From Aquabacter sediminis (GTDB lineage Bacteria > Pseudomonadota > Alphaproteobacteria > Rhizobiales > Xanthobacteraceae), in the NCBI RefSeq assembly GCF_028863665.1, contig NZ_JARBFX010000003.1, forward strand, positions 310,001 to 374,000: a stretch of DNA of 64,000 nt, given 5' to 3'. Under the pieces are notes generated by a model. The model was not told the DNA's origin, searched no databases, and saw nothing but the letters and a program-made list of their open reading frames with translations. Shown here one piece after another: positions 8,355 through 17,204 of this stretch. The position numbers and the translations under genes were made by a program. Each line of letters starts with the position of its first letter. The first letter of the stretch is position 1.

Positions 8355-8690
8355 ATGCGCCCGCTTTTCATTTTCATGACAGCGCTGTCTTTGTGCCTCC
8401 CGACTTTTATTACGGATTCTTTCGCCCAGCCGCAGCCGGATGTGTGCACCAAAAAGCGCTCGTGCTTCATGACCTTCGACGGCCGCGACCGCGGTTTCTG
8501 CCAAGCCTATGTGGAAGGTCAGTCCTGCTTCATGGCCTTCAGCGATTCCACGGACCGGGGCTGGTGCCAGCACCTGCGCGAGGGCCAATCCTGCTTCATG
8601 GCGCTGAACGGCCAGGCGCGCACCGATTGCGAAGCCGGCCGCATCCCGCGCGAGCATCGCCACTGGCTCACTCTATGCCAGAGCCGGTGA
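8355..8690 (+). CDS. Small secreted Cys-rich protein with three SCFM repeats
   Basis: 111 residues: a signal peptide of about 21 residues (MRPLFIFMTALSLCLPTFIT, cleavage near SFA-QPQ), then three units of 20-26 residues. Each starts with SCFM followed by T/A-F or A-L and a D/N-rich turn, and ends in a second Cys (RGFCQAY, RGWCQHL, TDCEAG). The regular Cys spacing suggests disulfide-linked modules in the periplasm or outside. I do not recognise a family and no function can be assigned. The start at 8355 is preferred because it begins a proper signal peptide; the frame is open to 8304. Confidence 0.65.
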   Translation: MRPLFIFMTALSLCLPTFITDSFAQPQPDVCTKKRSCFMTFDGRDRGFCQAYVEGQSCFMAFSDSTDRGWCQHLREGQSCFMALNGQARTDCEAGRIPREHRHWLTLCQSR

Positions 8691-8793
8691 CCGCCCCTGC
8701 GGCGCGCCACGCGCGCGCCCTGGGGCCCAACGGCGATCTCAACGACAATTAGGCGCCCAGCTTCGGCGGCGCGCTCACAAGGGGGACGAGCGG

Positions 8794-10608
8794 ATGTGTG
8801 TCGCGTGTGACTGGGCACCCCATTTCGAGCGCTTCGGCCGAGCCAAGCCACCGGCAACCGGCCCAAGCCGGCGCACCCTGCTGCGCGCTGGGGCGGCCAT
8901 GGGCGCGGCAGCCGCCGCCGGCACCTTGTTCCGGGCCAGCGAAGTGCTGGCGCAGGAGGCCTCCGGCCCCGCGGACTTCATCTTCCATAACGGTCCCATC
9001 CACACGGTGGCGGGGCCCACCGGGGTCGAGGCGGTGGCCGTGACCGGCAAGACCATCGTCCATGTGGGCGACAAGGCCGGCGCTCTGAAGCTGGCGGGGC
9101 CGAAGACGCAGGTGATCGACCTGAACGGCCGCCTTCTCCTGCCCGGTTTCGTGGAGGGCCATACCCACCCGCTCCTCGGCGCCTTTCTCACCTCCGGCGT
9201 CGACCTCCAGCTGGCAACGAAGCAGGATGCCCTCGACGCCATCGCCGCCTATGCCAAGGACCATCCCACCGGGCCCATCCGGGGCTTTGGCTGGCGGGTG
9301 GACATGTTTCCGCCGGAAGGCCCGACCCGCGCCGATCTCGACGCCATCCTGCCGGACCGTCCGGGCTTCTTCTTCGCCATTGACGGGCACAGCTTGTGGG
9401 CCAATTCCAAGGCTCTCGAACTGGCGGGGGTCAATCGCGACACCCCCGACCCGATCCCGCGCTTCAGCTATTTCGTGCGCGACCAGAAGGGCGATCCCAC
9501 CGGCTACGTGCTGGAGGTGAATGCGGTCCTGAGCCTGGTCAATGCGGTTGACCCGATCACCGCCTCCACCATGGGCCGGCTGCTGGACACATGGCTTCCC
9601 AAAGCGGCTGCGGCGGGCATCACCACGGTGTTCGATGCCGGCGTTCCCCCCGTGGGCAGCGACGAGGGCGCCATCATCGGGCTCTATGCGGATGCGGAAA
9701 AGCGCGGCGTGCTGCCCTTCCGCGTCGTCGCCTGCTGCTCGGTCAAGGGCGCGCCCATCGACAATGCGGTGGCGGTGCTGAAGGACGTGCGCCGCCGCGT
9801 CTCCACCGAGCTGGTGCAGGTGAACGTGGTGAAGATCATCGGCGACGGCTCGCAGGGCGGCTACACCGCCTGGCTGAACGCGCCCTATGCGGACAAGCCG
9901 GACAGCACGGGCGGCTCGCCCTTCACGGTTGAGCAGTGGCACCAGCTCATCGGCACGGTGGACGCGGCCGGGTTCGACGTGCACGTCCATGCTTGCGGCG
10001 AGCGTACCGCGCAGGTGGCGCTCGATGGCTTCGAGAAGGCCATCGCCGCCAACCCGCCCCGCGACCGGCGCCACGCCATCGCCCACCTCGTCTATGTGGA
10101 GGACACGGACAATCCCCGCTTCGGCAAGCTGGGTGTAACCGCGCAATTCTCCGCCAACTGGTCCTCGGCCGATCCCGACACGCTCCAGAACATGGTGGCG
10201 CGGCTGGGCGAGAAGCGCGCCGGGAACATGTACCGCACCAAGACGGTGCTAAAGCAAGGCGGACGGGTTTCCTTCGGCTGCGACTGGCCGGCCGCGGGCT
10301 ATTTCTCCACCTATAAGCCGCTGGATTCCGTCCAGGTGGGCGTCACCCGCCAGTTGGTGGGCAAGCCCGATGCCCCGATCCTCGCCCCCGCCGACGAGCG
10401 CCTCACCGTGGAAGAGGCGATCCATGCCAACACCATGGGGGCCGCCTACCAGTTGCGCCTCGACGACAAGGTCGGCTCCATCGCGGTGGGCAAGCTGGCG
10501 GACCTCATCGTCCTCGACCGCGACATCCTCAAGGGCGACCCCCACGACATCCACAAGGCCAAGGTGGAGCTGACGCTCATGAACGGGAAGATCCGCCACC
10601 AGGCCTGA
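8794..10608 (+). CDS. Tat-exported amidohydrolase (YtcJ-like, amidohydrolase 3 family)
   Basis: 604 residues. A twin-arginine signal, SRRTLLRAGAAMG (about residues 25-37), is followed by a hydrophobic stretch and the site VLAQEA. The metal-binding motif EGHTHP (residue 127 region), later HVHACGE and HAIAHL, and the C-terminal SIAVGKLADLIVLDRDIL are typical of the amidohydrolase superfamily (YtcJ group). Substrates of this group are mostly unknown; hydrolysis of an amide or C-N bond is expected. The N-terminal MCVAC motif recurs in this subgroup. The downstream Tat-signal sulfatase, 60 bp away on the same strand, suggests a shared periplasmic pathway (inference). Confidence 0.82.
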   Translation: MCVACDWAPHFERFGRAKPPATGPSRRTLLRAGAAMGAAAAAGTLFRASEVLAQEASGPADFIFHNGPIHTVAGPTGVEAVAVTGKTIVHVGDKAGALKLAGPKTQVIDLNGRLLLPGFVEGHTHPLLGAFLTSGVDLQLATKQDALDAIAAYAKDHPTGPIRGFGWRVDMFPPEGPTRADLDAILPDRPGFFFAIDGHSLWANSKALELAGVNRDTPDPIPRFSYFVRDQKGDPTGYVLEVNAVLSLVNAVDPITASTMGRLLDTWLPKAAAAGITTVFDAGVPPVGSDEGAIIGLYADAEKRGVLPFRVVACCSVKGAPIDNAVAVLKDVRRRVSTELVQVNVVKIIGDGSQGGYTAWLNAPYADKPDSTGGSPFTVEQWHQLIGTVDAAGFDVHVHACGERTAQVALDGFEKAIAANPPRDRRHAIAHLVYVEDTDNPRFGKLGVTAQFSANWSSADPDTLQNMVARLGEKRAGNMYRTKTVLKQGGRVSFGCDWPAAGYFSTYKPLDSVQVGVTRQLVGKPDAPILAPADERLTVEEAIHANTMGAAYQLRLDDKVGSIAVGKLADLIVLDRDILKGDPHDIHKAKVELTLMNGKIRHQA

Positions 10609-10613
10609 CGCTT

Positions 10614-10630
10614 CAGGGCGCGCCGCCCTG
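10614..10630 (+). other. Stem-loop between amidohydrolase and sulfatase genes
   Basis: CAGGGCG-CGC-CGCCCTG is a perfect 7-bp stem with a 3-nt loop, beginning six bases after the amidohydrolase stop. No U run follows, so it may protect the 3' end or attenuate transcription rather than terminate it. Confidence 0.35.
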
Positions 10631-10668
10631 TGCCGCGCGCCCCATCGCCATTTCCGGGAGGTTCACAC

Positions 10669-12471
10669 ATGTCCGAGAACGACACGCCGAAGGGCATTTC
10701 CCGCCGCGACCTCCTGGGCAAGGGCACCGCCACTCTGCTCGGCGCCAACCTCATTCCCGCGGCGGCGAGCGCCCAGCCGGCGACAGTGCAGAGCACGCCG
10801 GCCAAACCCGTCATCGCCCCGGATGCGCCGCCCAAGGGCTACAACATTCTCTTCATCCTGGTGGACCAGGAGCATTTCTTCCCGAAATGGCCCTTCCCGG
10901 TGCCCGCCCGCGAAATGCTGGCCGCCAAGGGCATCACGTTTGCCAACCACCAGTCGGCGTCCTGCGTGTGCTCGCCGGCCCGCTCGGTCATCTATACGGG
11001 GGAGCACATCCAGCATTCCGGGGTGTTCGATAATCTGAACTATCTGTGGCAGCCGGACATGTCGACGTCCATCAAGACGATCGGCCACCGCATGCAGGAG
11101 CTGGGCTACCACGCCACCTACCAGGGCAAATGGCACCTCAGCGCCAATCTCGACCAGACCAAGGTGGCCGTGGATGCCCCCATGGCCGACTACCGCAAGA
11201 TCATCGAGAGCTACGGGTTCGACGACTTCTTCGGCCTGGGCGACCTCATCGATTCAGGTCTCGGCGGCTATTCCTTCGACGGCTTCACCGCCGACCGGGT
11301 GGAAAGCTGGATGCGCCGGGAGGGGGAGGAATTGCGGGCCAAGGGCCAGCCCTGGTTCATGGCGGTGAACTTCGTCAATCCGCACGATGTCATGTACATC
11401 AATTCGGACCTGCCGGGGCAGGTGGTGCAGGGCAAGGACCCGGCCATTCATATCTTCCCCACCCCGGACGACCAGCTCTACCAGGCCCGCTGGGACGACG
11501 TGCCCCTGCCCGCCAGCCGCTCCCAGCCCCTCGACGCGCCGGGCCGGCCCAAGGCGCACCTCATCTACCAGGCGATCCAGGACATGATGGTAGGCGCCTG
11601 GCCGGACGAGGACCGGCGCTGGCACGTGCTGCGCAACTATTATTACAACTGCATCCGCGATTGCGACCGTCAGGTCATGCATGTCTTGAAGGCGCTGGAA
11701 GCCAACAACATGCATGAGAACACCATCGTCATCTTCAATGCCGACCATGGCGAACTGGGCGGCCACCACCAGATGCGCGGCAAGGGCAACTGCACCTACA
11801 AGGAGCAGAACCATGTGCCCCTCATCATCCATCACCCGGCCTATCCGGGCGGCGTGACCTGCCAGGCGCTGACCTCCCAGCTGGACCTCGCCCCCACCCT
11901 CCTCGCGCTCACCGGCGCGGCAGCGCCCGACCGCGCCAAGGCGGGCGACGGGCTGAAGGGCCATGACTTTTCAGGCCTCTTGAAGGCCCCCGCTGCCGCC
12001 AAGGTGGACGCGGTGCGCCCCGCCACGTTGTTCAACTACAACATGCTGTCCTACCAGGACGTGACCTGGGCCGAGCACTTCACGCACATGATGTTCTCCG
12101 GCACCGTCACCAATGACGATAAGGTGCAGACCTTCCTGAAGAACGACCCGGACTTCGGCGAGCGCGTGGGCATCCGCTCCATCTTCGATGGCCGCTACCG
12201 GTTCTCGCGCTATTTCGGCCAGACTGCCTTCAATTCCCCCACCACCCTGGAGGAGCTGTTCGCGGCCAATGACGTGGAGGTCTATGACCTCCAGGAAGAC
12301 CCGGAGGAAATGCGCAACCTCGCCATGGACAGGACGGCCCACAAGGATCTCATCCTCGCCCTCAACACGCTGACCCAATCCCTCATCGCCGCCGAGGTGG
12401 GGGTGGATGACGGGTCCTTCCTGCCGATCCGCAACGGCAAATGGTATTTCCCGCCGCGCAGTGCGCGGTAG
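10669..12471 (+). CDS. Tat-exported sulfatase (Cys-type, formylglycine-dependent)
   Basis: 600 residues. The Tat signal SRRDLLGKGTATLLGANLI ends near ASAQPA. The sulfatase core starts NILFILVDQEHFF. The catalytic motif CSPARSVIYTG has the Cys (residue 101) that becomes formylglycine. Further hallmarks are GYHATYQGKWHLS and NADHGELGGHHQ for metal and sulfate binding. The second Asp of the usual VDD metal motif is Gln here, as in some phosphonate-monoester-hydrolase-like members, so the exact substrate (sulfate or phosphonate ester) is open. GGGAGG lies 8 nt before the ATG. Maturation could use the FGE encoded at 51.8 kb. It is paired with the upstream amidohydrolase. Confidence 0.85.
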   Translation: MSENDTPKGISRRDLLGKGTATLLGANLIPAAASAQPATVQSTPAKPVIAPDAPPKGYNILFILVDQEHFFPKWPFPVPAREMLAAKGITFANHQSASCVCSPARSVIYTGEHIQHSGVFDNLNYLWQPDMSTSIKTIGHRMQELGYHATYQGKWHLSANLDQTKVAVDAPMADYRKIIESYGFDDFFGLGDLIDSGLGGYSFDGFTADRVESWMRREGEELRAKGQPWFMAVNFVNPHDVMYINSDLPGQVVQGKDPAIHIFPTPDDQLYQARWDDVPLPASRSQPLDAPGRPKAHLIYQAIQDMMVGAWPDEDRRWHVLRNYYYNCIRDCDRQVMHVLKALEANNMHENTIVIFNADHGELGGHHQMRGKGNCTYKEQNHVPLIIHHPAYPGGVTCQALTSQLDLAPTLLALTGAAAPDRAKAGDGLKGHDFSGLLKAPAAAKVDAVRPATLFNYNMLSYQDVTWAEHFTHMMFSGTVTNDDKVQTFLKNDPDFGERVGIRSIFDGRYRFSRYFGQTAFNSPTTLEELFAANDVEVYDLQEDPEEMRNLAMDRTAHKDLILALNTLTQSLIAAEVGVDDGSFLPIRNGKWYFPPRSAR

Positions 12472-12567
12472 CCGAGGGGGCGCCGTGGGGTTGTACAGGC
12501 CTTTCTAATCGGTTTGACTGCTGACTGCCGGAGGGACATCCCCTTCCCGTTGTACGGCCAGAGGACC

Positions 12568-13908
12568 ATGACCTATCCCATTTGGGACGACAGTCACGCC
12601 CGACGCGTGCGCGCCATGATTCACCTGAAAGGCAGCACCATGGTGCTGCTGGGGGCGGCGTGGTGCGCGGGTGGCCTTATGATTGAGCGCCAGATGCTGG
12701 CCCTCTTCAACGGGCTTCTGGCCCTGACCGGTGCCAGCCTCCTCGTCCTCGCCTGTCTGGGACGGTTGCGGACCGCGACCATCGCCACCGCCCACCTGAC
12801 CCCGCTGCTGCTTTGCGCCCTCTGTCTTCTGGACAATCCCGCACCCGGCGTGCCGCGTTCCACCCATCTTTTCTTCCTGGCCATCGCCGCAGGCAGCTAT
12901 TTTGTCTTCCGGCGGGACGACACCTATCTGCGCCTGATCCTCCCGGCAGCGTACCTGGTGGCCTTCCTGGTGTTCGCCTTGACGCCGCTGAGGCTCTCCG
13001 ATCCCGCGCTCATCATTCCCCCCTGGGCCGACTGGCCAGCGGCCTGGGTCAACACCGTCTCGGCCGTCTTTGCCCTGGTCGTCACCATCGTGCTGATGCA
13101 TGCGGACCTGACCGACCGCCGCAGCCGGGAGGCGGAGCTGCGCCGAGCCATCGCCCGCGCGGAATTTGTCTTGCACTACCAGCCCCAGGTGGACCGGAAC
13201 GGATGGGTGACAGGCGCAGAGGCGCTGGTGCGCTGGCACCACCCCAAGCGTGGCGAAGTGGGACCCGACGATTTCATTCCGCTCGCCGAGGAATCCGGCC
13301 TCATCGTGCCCATCGGCGACTTCGTGCTTCGGGCCGCCTGCGCCCAGCTCGCACGGTGGCACGCCCGTCCGGAGACGGCCCATCTGACGCTTTCGGTCAA
13401 TATCAGCGCGTCCCAGTTCCTCCAGCCCGATTTCGTGCCGAATCTTCTGGAAACCGTTCGGCGCAGCGGCGCCCGCCCCTGCCAGCTCACGCTGGAGCTG
13501 ACGGAAAGCATGCTGGTGGGGGACATGGCCGCCACCGCCGCCCGGATGCAAGCCCTGCGGGAAAGCGGGATCGTCTGGGCGCTCGACGATCTCGGGACCG
13601 GCTATTCCAGCCTGCGCGCCCTCAGCGGCCTGCCCTTCGGCCAGATCAAGATCGACCAGAGCTTCGTCGCCGCCATGGCGCGCGGAGAGGCGGACATGCA
13701 CATCATCGAGGCTGTCACCACCCTCAGCCGCCGCCTGTCGCTGGCGCTGGTGGCCGAGGGGGTGGAGACGCCCGACCAGTTCCGCCGGCTGGTGGAAGCC
13801 GGGTGCCAGGGCTTTCAGGGCTATCTGTTCGGCCCTGCCGTGGAAATCACCACCTTCGAGGCCGCTCTTCCAGATGCCAGCGCCGCGCGCACGGCGGCGG
13901 CGATCTGA
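12568..13908 (+). CDS. Membrane-anchored EAL-domain cyclic-di-GMP phosphodiesterase
   Basis: 446 residues. Five or six membrane helices (residues 20-178) form a sensory or anchoring module. An EAL domain follows (about 195-435) with EALVRW (Glu218), NISASQFLQ, LELTESML, ALDDLGTGYSSL, KIDQSFV and VAEGVET. All catalytic Glu/Asp/Lys signatures seem present, so c-di-GMP hydrolysis is likely. There is no GGDEF domain. The start at 12568 follows AGAGGA by three bases; the frame opens at 12514 with no SD. It converges with the catalase gene across a strong hairpin. Confidence 0.85.
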   Translation: MTYPIWDDSHARRVRAMIHLKGSTMVLLGAAWCAGGLMIERQMLALFNGLLALTGASLLVLACLGRLRTATIATAHLTPLLLCALCLLDNPAPGVPRSTHLFFLAIAAGSYFVFRRDDTYLRLILPAAYLVAFLVFALTPLRLSDPALIIPPWADWPAAWVNTVSAVFALVVTIVLMHADLTDRRSREAELRRAIARAEFVLHYQPQVDRNGWVTGAEALVRWHHPKRGEVGPDDFIPLAEESGLIVPIGDFVLRAACAQLARWHARPETAHLTLSVNISASQFLQPDFVPNLLETVRRSGARPCQLTLELTESMLVGDMAATAARMQALRESGIVWALDDLGTGYSSLRALSGLPFGQIKIDQSFVAAMARGEADMHIIEAVTTLSRRLSLALVAEGVETPDQFRRLVEAGCQGFQGYLFGPAVEITTFEAALPDASAARTAAAI

Positions 13909-13941
13909 TCGCCCCCGACGCCGGAGCGGCGAGAGCGCGAT

Positions 13942-13980
13942 CCGGCCAGATGGATCCGGCACGCGGCTCCATCTGGCCGG
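13942..13980. terminator. Bidirectional hairpin between EAL gene and Mn-catalase
   Basis: A perfect 13-bp inverted repeat, CCGGCCAGATGGA (13942-13954) and TCCATCTGGCCGG (13968-13980), has a 13-nt loop. It lies between the stops of two convergent genes. No U tract occurs on either side, so it may work with Rho or mainly as a 3' stabiliser. Confidence 0.55.
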
Positions 13981-13998
13981 CGCGGAAGCCGCCGGCCG

Positions 13999-14876
13999 CT
14001 ACTCCGCGGCCTGGGGCGGCATCGGTGTGGCGGGGGTGCCGTACATGCGCGGGTCGGCCTGCCCAAGGGTGCCATCGTCCTGGGCCAGAGGACGGATCTC
14101 CTCATAGTCCGGCTGGCCCTTGCCGTCGGGCGAGGGACCGCTGGCCCAGCTTGCGGACTTGGCCGCGTGCCCTCGGAGGCGCCGATATAACGATAGGCGA
14201 CCTGGCTCATCTCCCGCTCCTGCGGGAAATAGGCGGGCACCGGCGTCTGGTCGAAGCCCTCCTCCTCCAGTTCCCGGATGGCCGCGAGCCACTGGTTCTG
14301 GTGCATGGTGTCGCGGGCGATGAGGAAGGACAGCATGTCCCGCACGCCGCTGTCGCTGGTGAGATTATAGAGCCGCGCCACCTGGAGGCGGCCCTGGCTT
14401 TCGGCCGTGAGATTGAAGCGGAAGTCGGCGAGAAGATTGCCGCTGGCGGCCATGTAGCCGGCGGTCCAGGGATTGCCGGCGCTGTCCACCGGGCGCGGGC
14501 CGGAGCCGGCGACGATCACATGCTGCGGGTTCATGCCCGCCATGATGGCATCCTCGATGCGCGCACCGCCCAGGATCGCCCCCACCGCCGAATCCTTGGC
14601 CGCATTCTCCTGCGCCTCCACGGGGGAGGTCTCCAGGAGGCGGGCGATCATGGTGGCGAGCATCTCCACATGGCCGATTTCCTCGGTGCCGATGTCGCAG
14701 ATCATGTCGCGGTACTTCTGCGGCCCCCGGCAGGTCCAGCCCTGCCAGAGATAGCTCATCATCACCGAGATCTCGCCCCACTGGCCGCCAAGCGGTTCCT
14801 GGAGCAGCTTGGCGAACAGCGGATCGGGACGATCGGGACGGGCCTGATATTGCAATGCCTTGCGATGAATGAACAT
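13999..14876 (-). pseudogene. Manganese catalase, frameshifted near the C-terminus
   Basis: It starts MFIHRKALQYQ with AAGGAG seven bases upstream. The ferritin-like dimanganese core is intact: Glu35, Glu66, His69 (GTEEIGHVE), Glu159 (TAESQGR) and His192 (DTMHQ), with the first three at the same numbers as the Lactobacillus enzyme. The reading frame breaks at about 14169-14172. Upstream it reads YRYIGASEG; the expected tail SASWASGPSPDGKG...ADPRMYGTP continues in another frame to the stop at 13999. One missing base in a GGGC run explains it. Restoring it would give 292 residues, the family length. As read, the frame instead runs to 13821 inside the convergent EAL gene. It may be a real mutation or a sequencing error. 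Role: H2O2 removal. Confidence 0.75.
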
Positions 14877-15127
14877 GCGCGTCTCCTTCGGGGGTGGGCC
14901 TGAGGACGGGCCGGATGGGAGGGGCCCGACACGCTGCACCTCGCGCGCCGGCCGCCCCGAGGAGAAAGCGGAGACACCGCGCATTATTCCCAACGACTTT
15001 GCATCTTCCAAGCTATACACACCATCCAAACGTAATATACACAGTTTAGACCTGCACTACGCAGTATTTTATTGTCAAACTTAAGACTACGGCCACGGCA
15101 AAGACTTCACCTTGCGCCGGCGCGTCC

Positions 15128-16045
15128 TCACACATTCCGCTCCGTGTGCTCAGCCGGCCGGTTGAAATAGCCCGCATGCCGCATGTCTTCGAGAAGGCCT
15201 GGGCCGTGCGGCTGCCAGCCGAGGCGAGCCCGGGTGGCGGCGCTGGAGGTGGGCTGGTCGATGGACGCAAAGCCCGCGAACCAGCCGAAATGCCGCTGCG
15301 CGTCCACCGGCGAGAGCGAGACGCAAGGCAGGCTCAGCCCCTCGGCAATGGCCTGCGCGATCTCCCGGAACGGGATGCTCTCCTCGGCCACGGCATGGAA
15401 CGTCTCAGCGCCCGGCCCCTGCTCCACCGCCAGGCGGTAGGCGCGGGCGGCATCGCGCACATGCACCGCCGGCCAGGCATTTTCGCCCTCCTCCCGATAG
15501 GCCGAAACCCCGCTGCGCCGGGCCATCTCGATCAGCATGGGGACAAAGCCATGATCACCCGGGCCGTGCACGGAGGGGGGCAGGCGCATGACGCTGGCGG
15601 GAATGCCCCGCGCGCTCAGGTCGTGTGCCGCCCATTCGGAGGCGCGGGGATAATGCTCCGAGGGCGGGAAGGCCCGGTCGCCTTCCACCGCGCGCCGCCC
15701 GGCGGCGTCGAGGGAGGCGAGCCCGCTGGTCACCACCAGGGGCTTTCCGGCGGCTCCCTCCCCGAGCGCCAGGATGGCGGCCCGGTCGATGGCGCAGGAC
15801 TGCGCGAAGCGCGCGAAGTCATGGATGAAGCCGGTATGGATCACCGCATCCGCGGTTGCCGCCGCCCTTCGCAGCGTGTCGCGCGCCTCCAGGTCGCCGG
15901 CCAAGGGCTCCGCGCCCAGGTCCCGCAGCCGCTGCGCGCTGGCGGCGGAGCGCGCGAGGCCGAGCACCTGATGCCCATGGGCCAGCAATTCCTCCACCAC
16001 CGCCGCGCCGACAAAGCCTGTGGCCCCGGTGACAAATACGTTCAT
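15128..16045 (-). CDS. NAD(P)-dependent epimerase/reductase-like protein (extended SDR)
   Basis: 305 residues. The N-terminal motif VTGATGFVGAAVVEELLAHGH is the glycine-rich Rossmann signature of extended SDRs. The usual catalytic Tyr-x-x-x-Lys appears as HYPRASEW (Tyr present, Lys replaced by Glu), as in atypical NmrA- or epimerase-like proteins, so catalysis by the classical mechanism is doubtful. The substrate is unknown. GGAGAG precedes the ATG. It is divergent from an HTH regulator 78 bp away, an arrangement commonly seen for aldehyde or quinone stress reductases with their regulators (inference). Confidence 0.78.
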   Translation of the reverse strand: MNVFVTGATGFVGAAVVEELLAHGHQVLGLARSAASAQRLRDLGAEPLAGDLEARDTLRRAAATADAVIHTGFIHDFARFAQSCAIDRAAILALGEGAAGKPLVVTSGLASLDAAGRRAVEGDRAFPPSEHYPRASEWAAHDLSARGIPASVMRLPPSVHGPGDHGFVPMLIEMARRSGVSAYREEGENAWPAVHVRDAARAYRLAVEQGPGAETFHAVAEESIPFREIAQAIAEGLSLPCVSLSPVDAQRHFGWFAGFASIDQPTSSAATRARLGWQPHGPGLLEDMRHAGYFNRPAEHTERNV

Positions 16046-16110
16046 GGTCGCTCTCCGTCTTGTGCGGTGGCGGACTATGGGCCAGGATTTATCCAGTTAA
16101 AGACGTGTCC

Positions 16111-16124
16111 TTATAGGGGTATAA
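16111..16124. promoter_or_regulatory. Palindrome overlapping the start codon of the HTH regulator
   Basis: TTATA-GGGG-TATAA (16111-16124) is a perfect 5-bp inverted repeat; its last A is the first base of the ATG and its loop is the Shine-Dalgarno GGGG. It lies in the 78-bp region shared with the divergent SDR gene. It could be an autoregulatory operator or an RNA hairpin that hides the ribosome binding site. Confidence 0.4.
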
Positions 16125-16987
16125 TGACTGACAGGATAAGCGGGGACGGCGCCGGGGGGCGCCTCGCGCGCTTTCTGCGGGAGCGCCGGCAGCGGCTGGA
16201 TCCCGCAGCCCTTGGCCTTGGCGGGCGCCGCCGCACCCCCGGCTTGCGGCGCGAGGAAGTGGCCCAGCGCGCGCACATCTCCACCACCTGGTACACCTGG
16301 CTGGAACAGGGGCGCGGCGGGGCGCCTTCCCCGGCCGTGCTCGACCGGCTGGCCGAGGCCCTCCTGATGACCGAGGCGGAGCGGGAACACCTGTTCCTGG
16401 TGGCCATCGGCCGCCCGCCCAAGGCCCATGCCCTGCCGCGCGCGGGCATCTCCCAGCGCCTCCAGCGCTTTCTCGACGCCATGCCGCTGATCCCGGCGAC
16501 GGTGGCCACCTCCAGCTGGGACATCATCGCCTGGAACCACGCCGCGCGCCGGGTGCTCACCGATTACGAGGCCCTGCCGCCGCCCGAGCGGAACATCCTG
16601 CGGCGCATGTTCCTCGATCCAAAGACCCGCGCGGCGCAGAGCGACTGGGCGACGGTGGCCCGCTTCCTGGTCGCCACCTTCCGGGCCGAGACCGCGCGGG
16701 TGGGCGACACGAGGCGGGCGGACGAACTGGTGGCCGAACTGGGCGCGGCCAGCGCGGACTTTGCGCGCATGTGGAACGAGACCGACGTGCGCGAGACCGG
16801 AGAGGGTGCCAAGACCATCCGCCATGCCATTGCCGGCGAGATCAGCCTCGAATTTTCCTGCTTCGCCGTCGATGGCCGCCCAGACCTCAAGCTGGTCATC
16901 TACAATCCCGCCGGCGAGGCCGACCTCCAGAAGGTTCGCCAGCTCTGCGCGGCGGGCCCCTTCAGCGGCGGCTTGCCACCCGTCTGA
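16124..16987 (+). CDS. Helix-turn-helix transcriptional regulator with MmyB-like ligand-binding domain
   Basis: 287 residues. An N-terminal XRE-type HTH (about residues 13-85) contains RTPGLRREEVAQRAHISTTWYTWLEQG in family-typical order. A C-terminal MmyB-like (PAS-like) domain of about 170 residues follows, with the recognisable WDIIAWNHAARRVLTDY and DLKLVIYNPAGE segments. This architecture is common in actinobacteria and proteobacteria; the domain binds lipid-like or aromatic ligands in studied cases. It is divergent from the SDR gene and probably regulates it. Start chosen by GGGG five bases upstream; the frame is open much further 5', which is a GC-rich artefact. Confidence 0.85.
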   Translation: MTDRISGDGAGGRLARFLRERRQRLDPAALGLGGRRRTPGLRREEVAQRAHISTTWYTWLEQGRGGAPSPAVLDRLAEALLMTEAEREHLFLVAIGRPPKAHALPRAGISQRLQRFLDAMPLIPATVATSSWDIIAWNHAARRVLTDYEALPPPERNILRRMFLDPKTRAAQSDWATVARFLVATFRAETARVGDTRRADELVAELGAASADFARMWNETDVRETGEGAKTIRHAIAGEISLEFSCFAVDGRPDLKLVIYNPAGEADLQKVRQLCAAGPFSGGLPPV

Positions 16988-17204
16988 CCTTAACTCCCAT
17001 AGGCAAGGCTCCGGTAAGCAGGCTCAAGGGCGCGCCGGAACACATGCCGGACGCCGCCCGCCCGGCCGCGCGCCGACCGCAGGGCCGCTTGCGTGCGTCC
17101 TCCGGTCACATCCGCCGGACAGAAATGAACTTTGCTGCATTGCACGCGTTGTCCTGTGTCCGAGGGCGCTCCGCTGTCCCGCGCCCGGTGCAGAAGGAGC
17201 CCTC

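Noticed and set aside
13821-13998. Native frame continuation of the catalase gene to 13821
   Set aside because: The translated tail is Arg/Pro-rich and unlike any Mn catalase; the family C-terminus is found in the other frame, so the continuation is a frameshift product.
15146-16123. N-terminal extension of the HTH regulator frame
   Set aside because: It is antisense to the SDR gene, which has clear motifs and its own SD.
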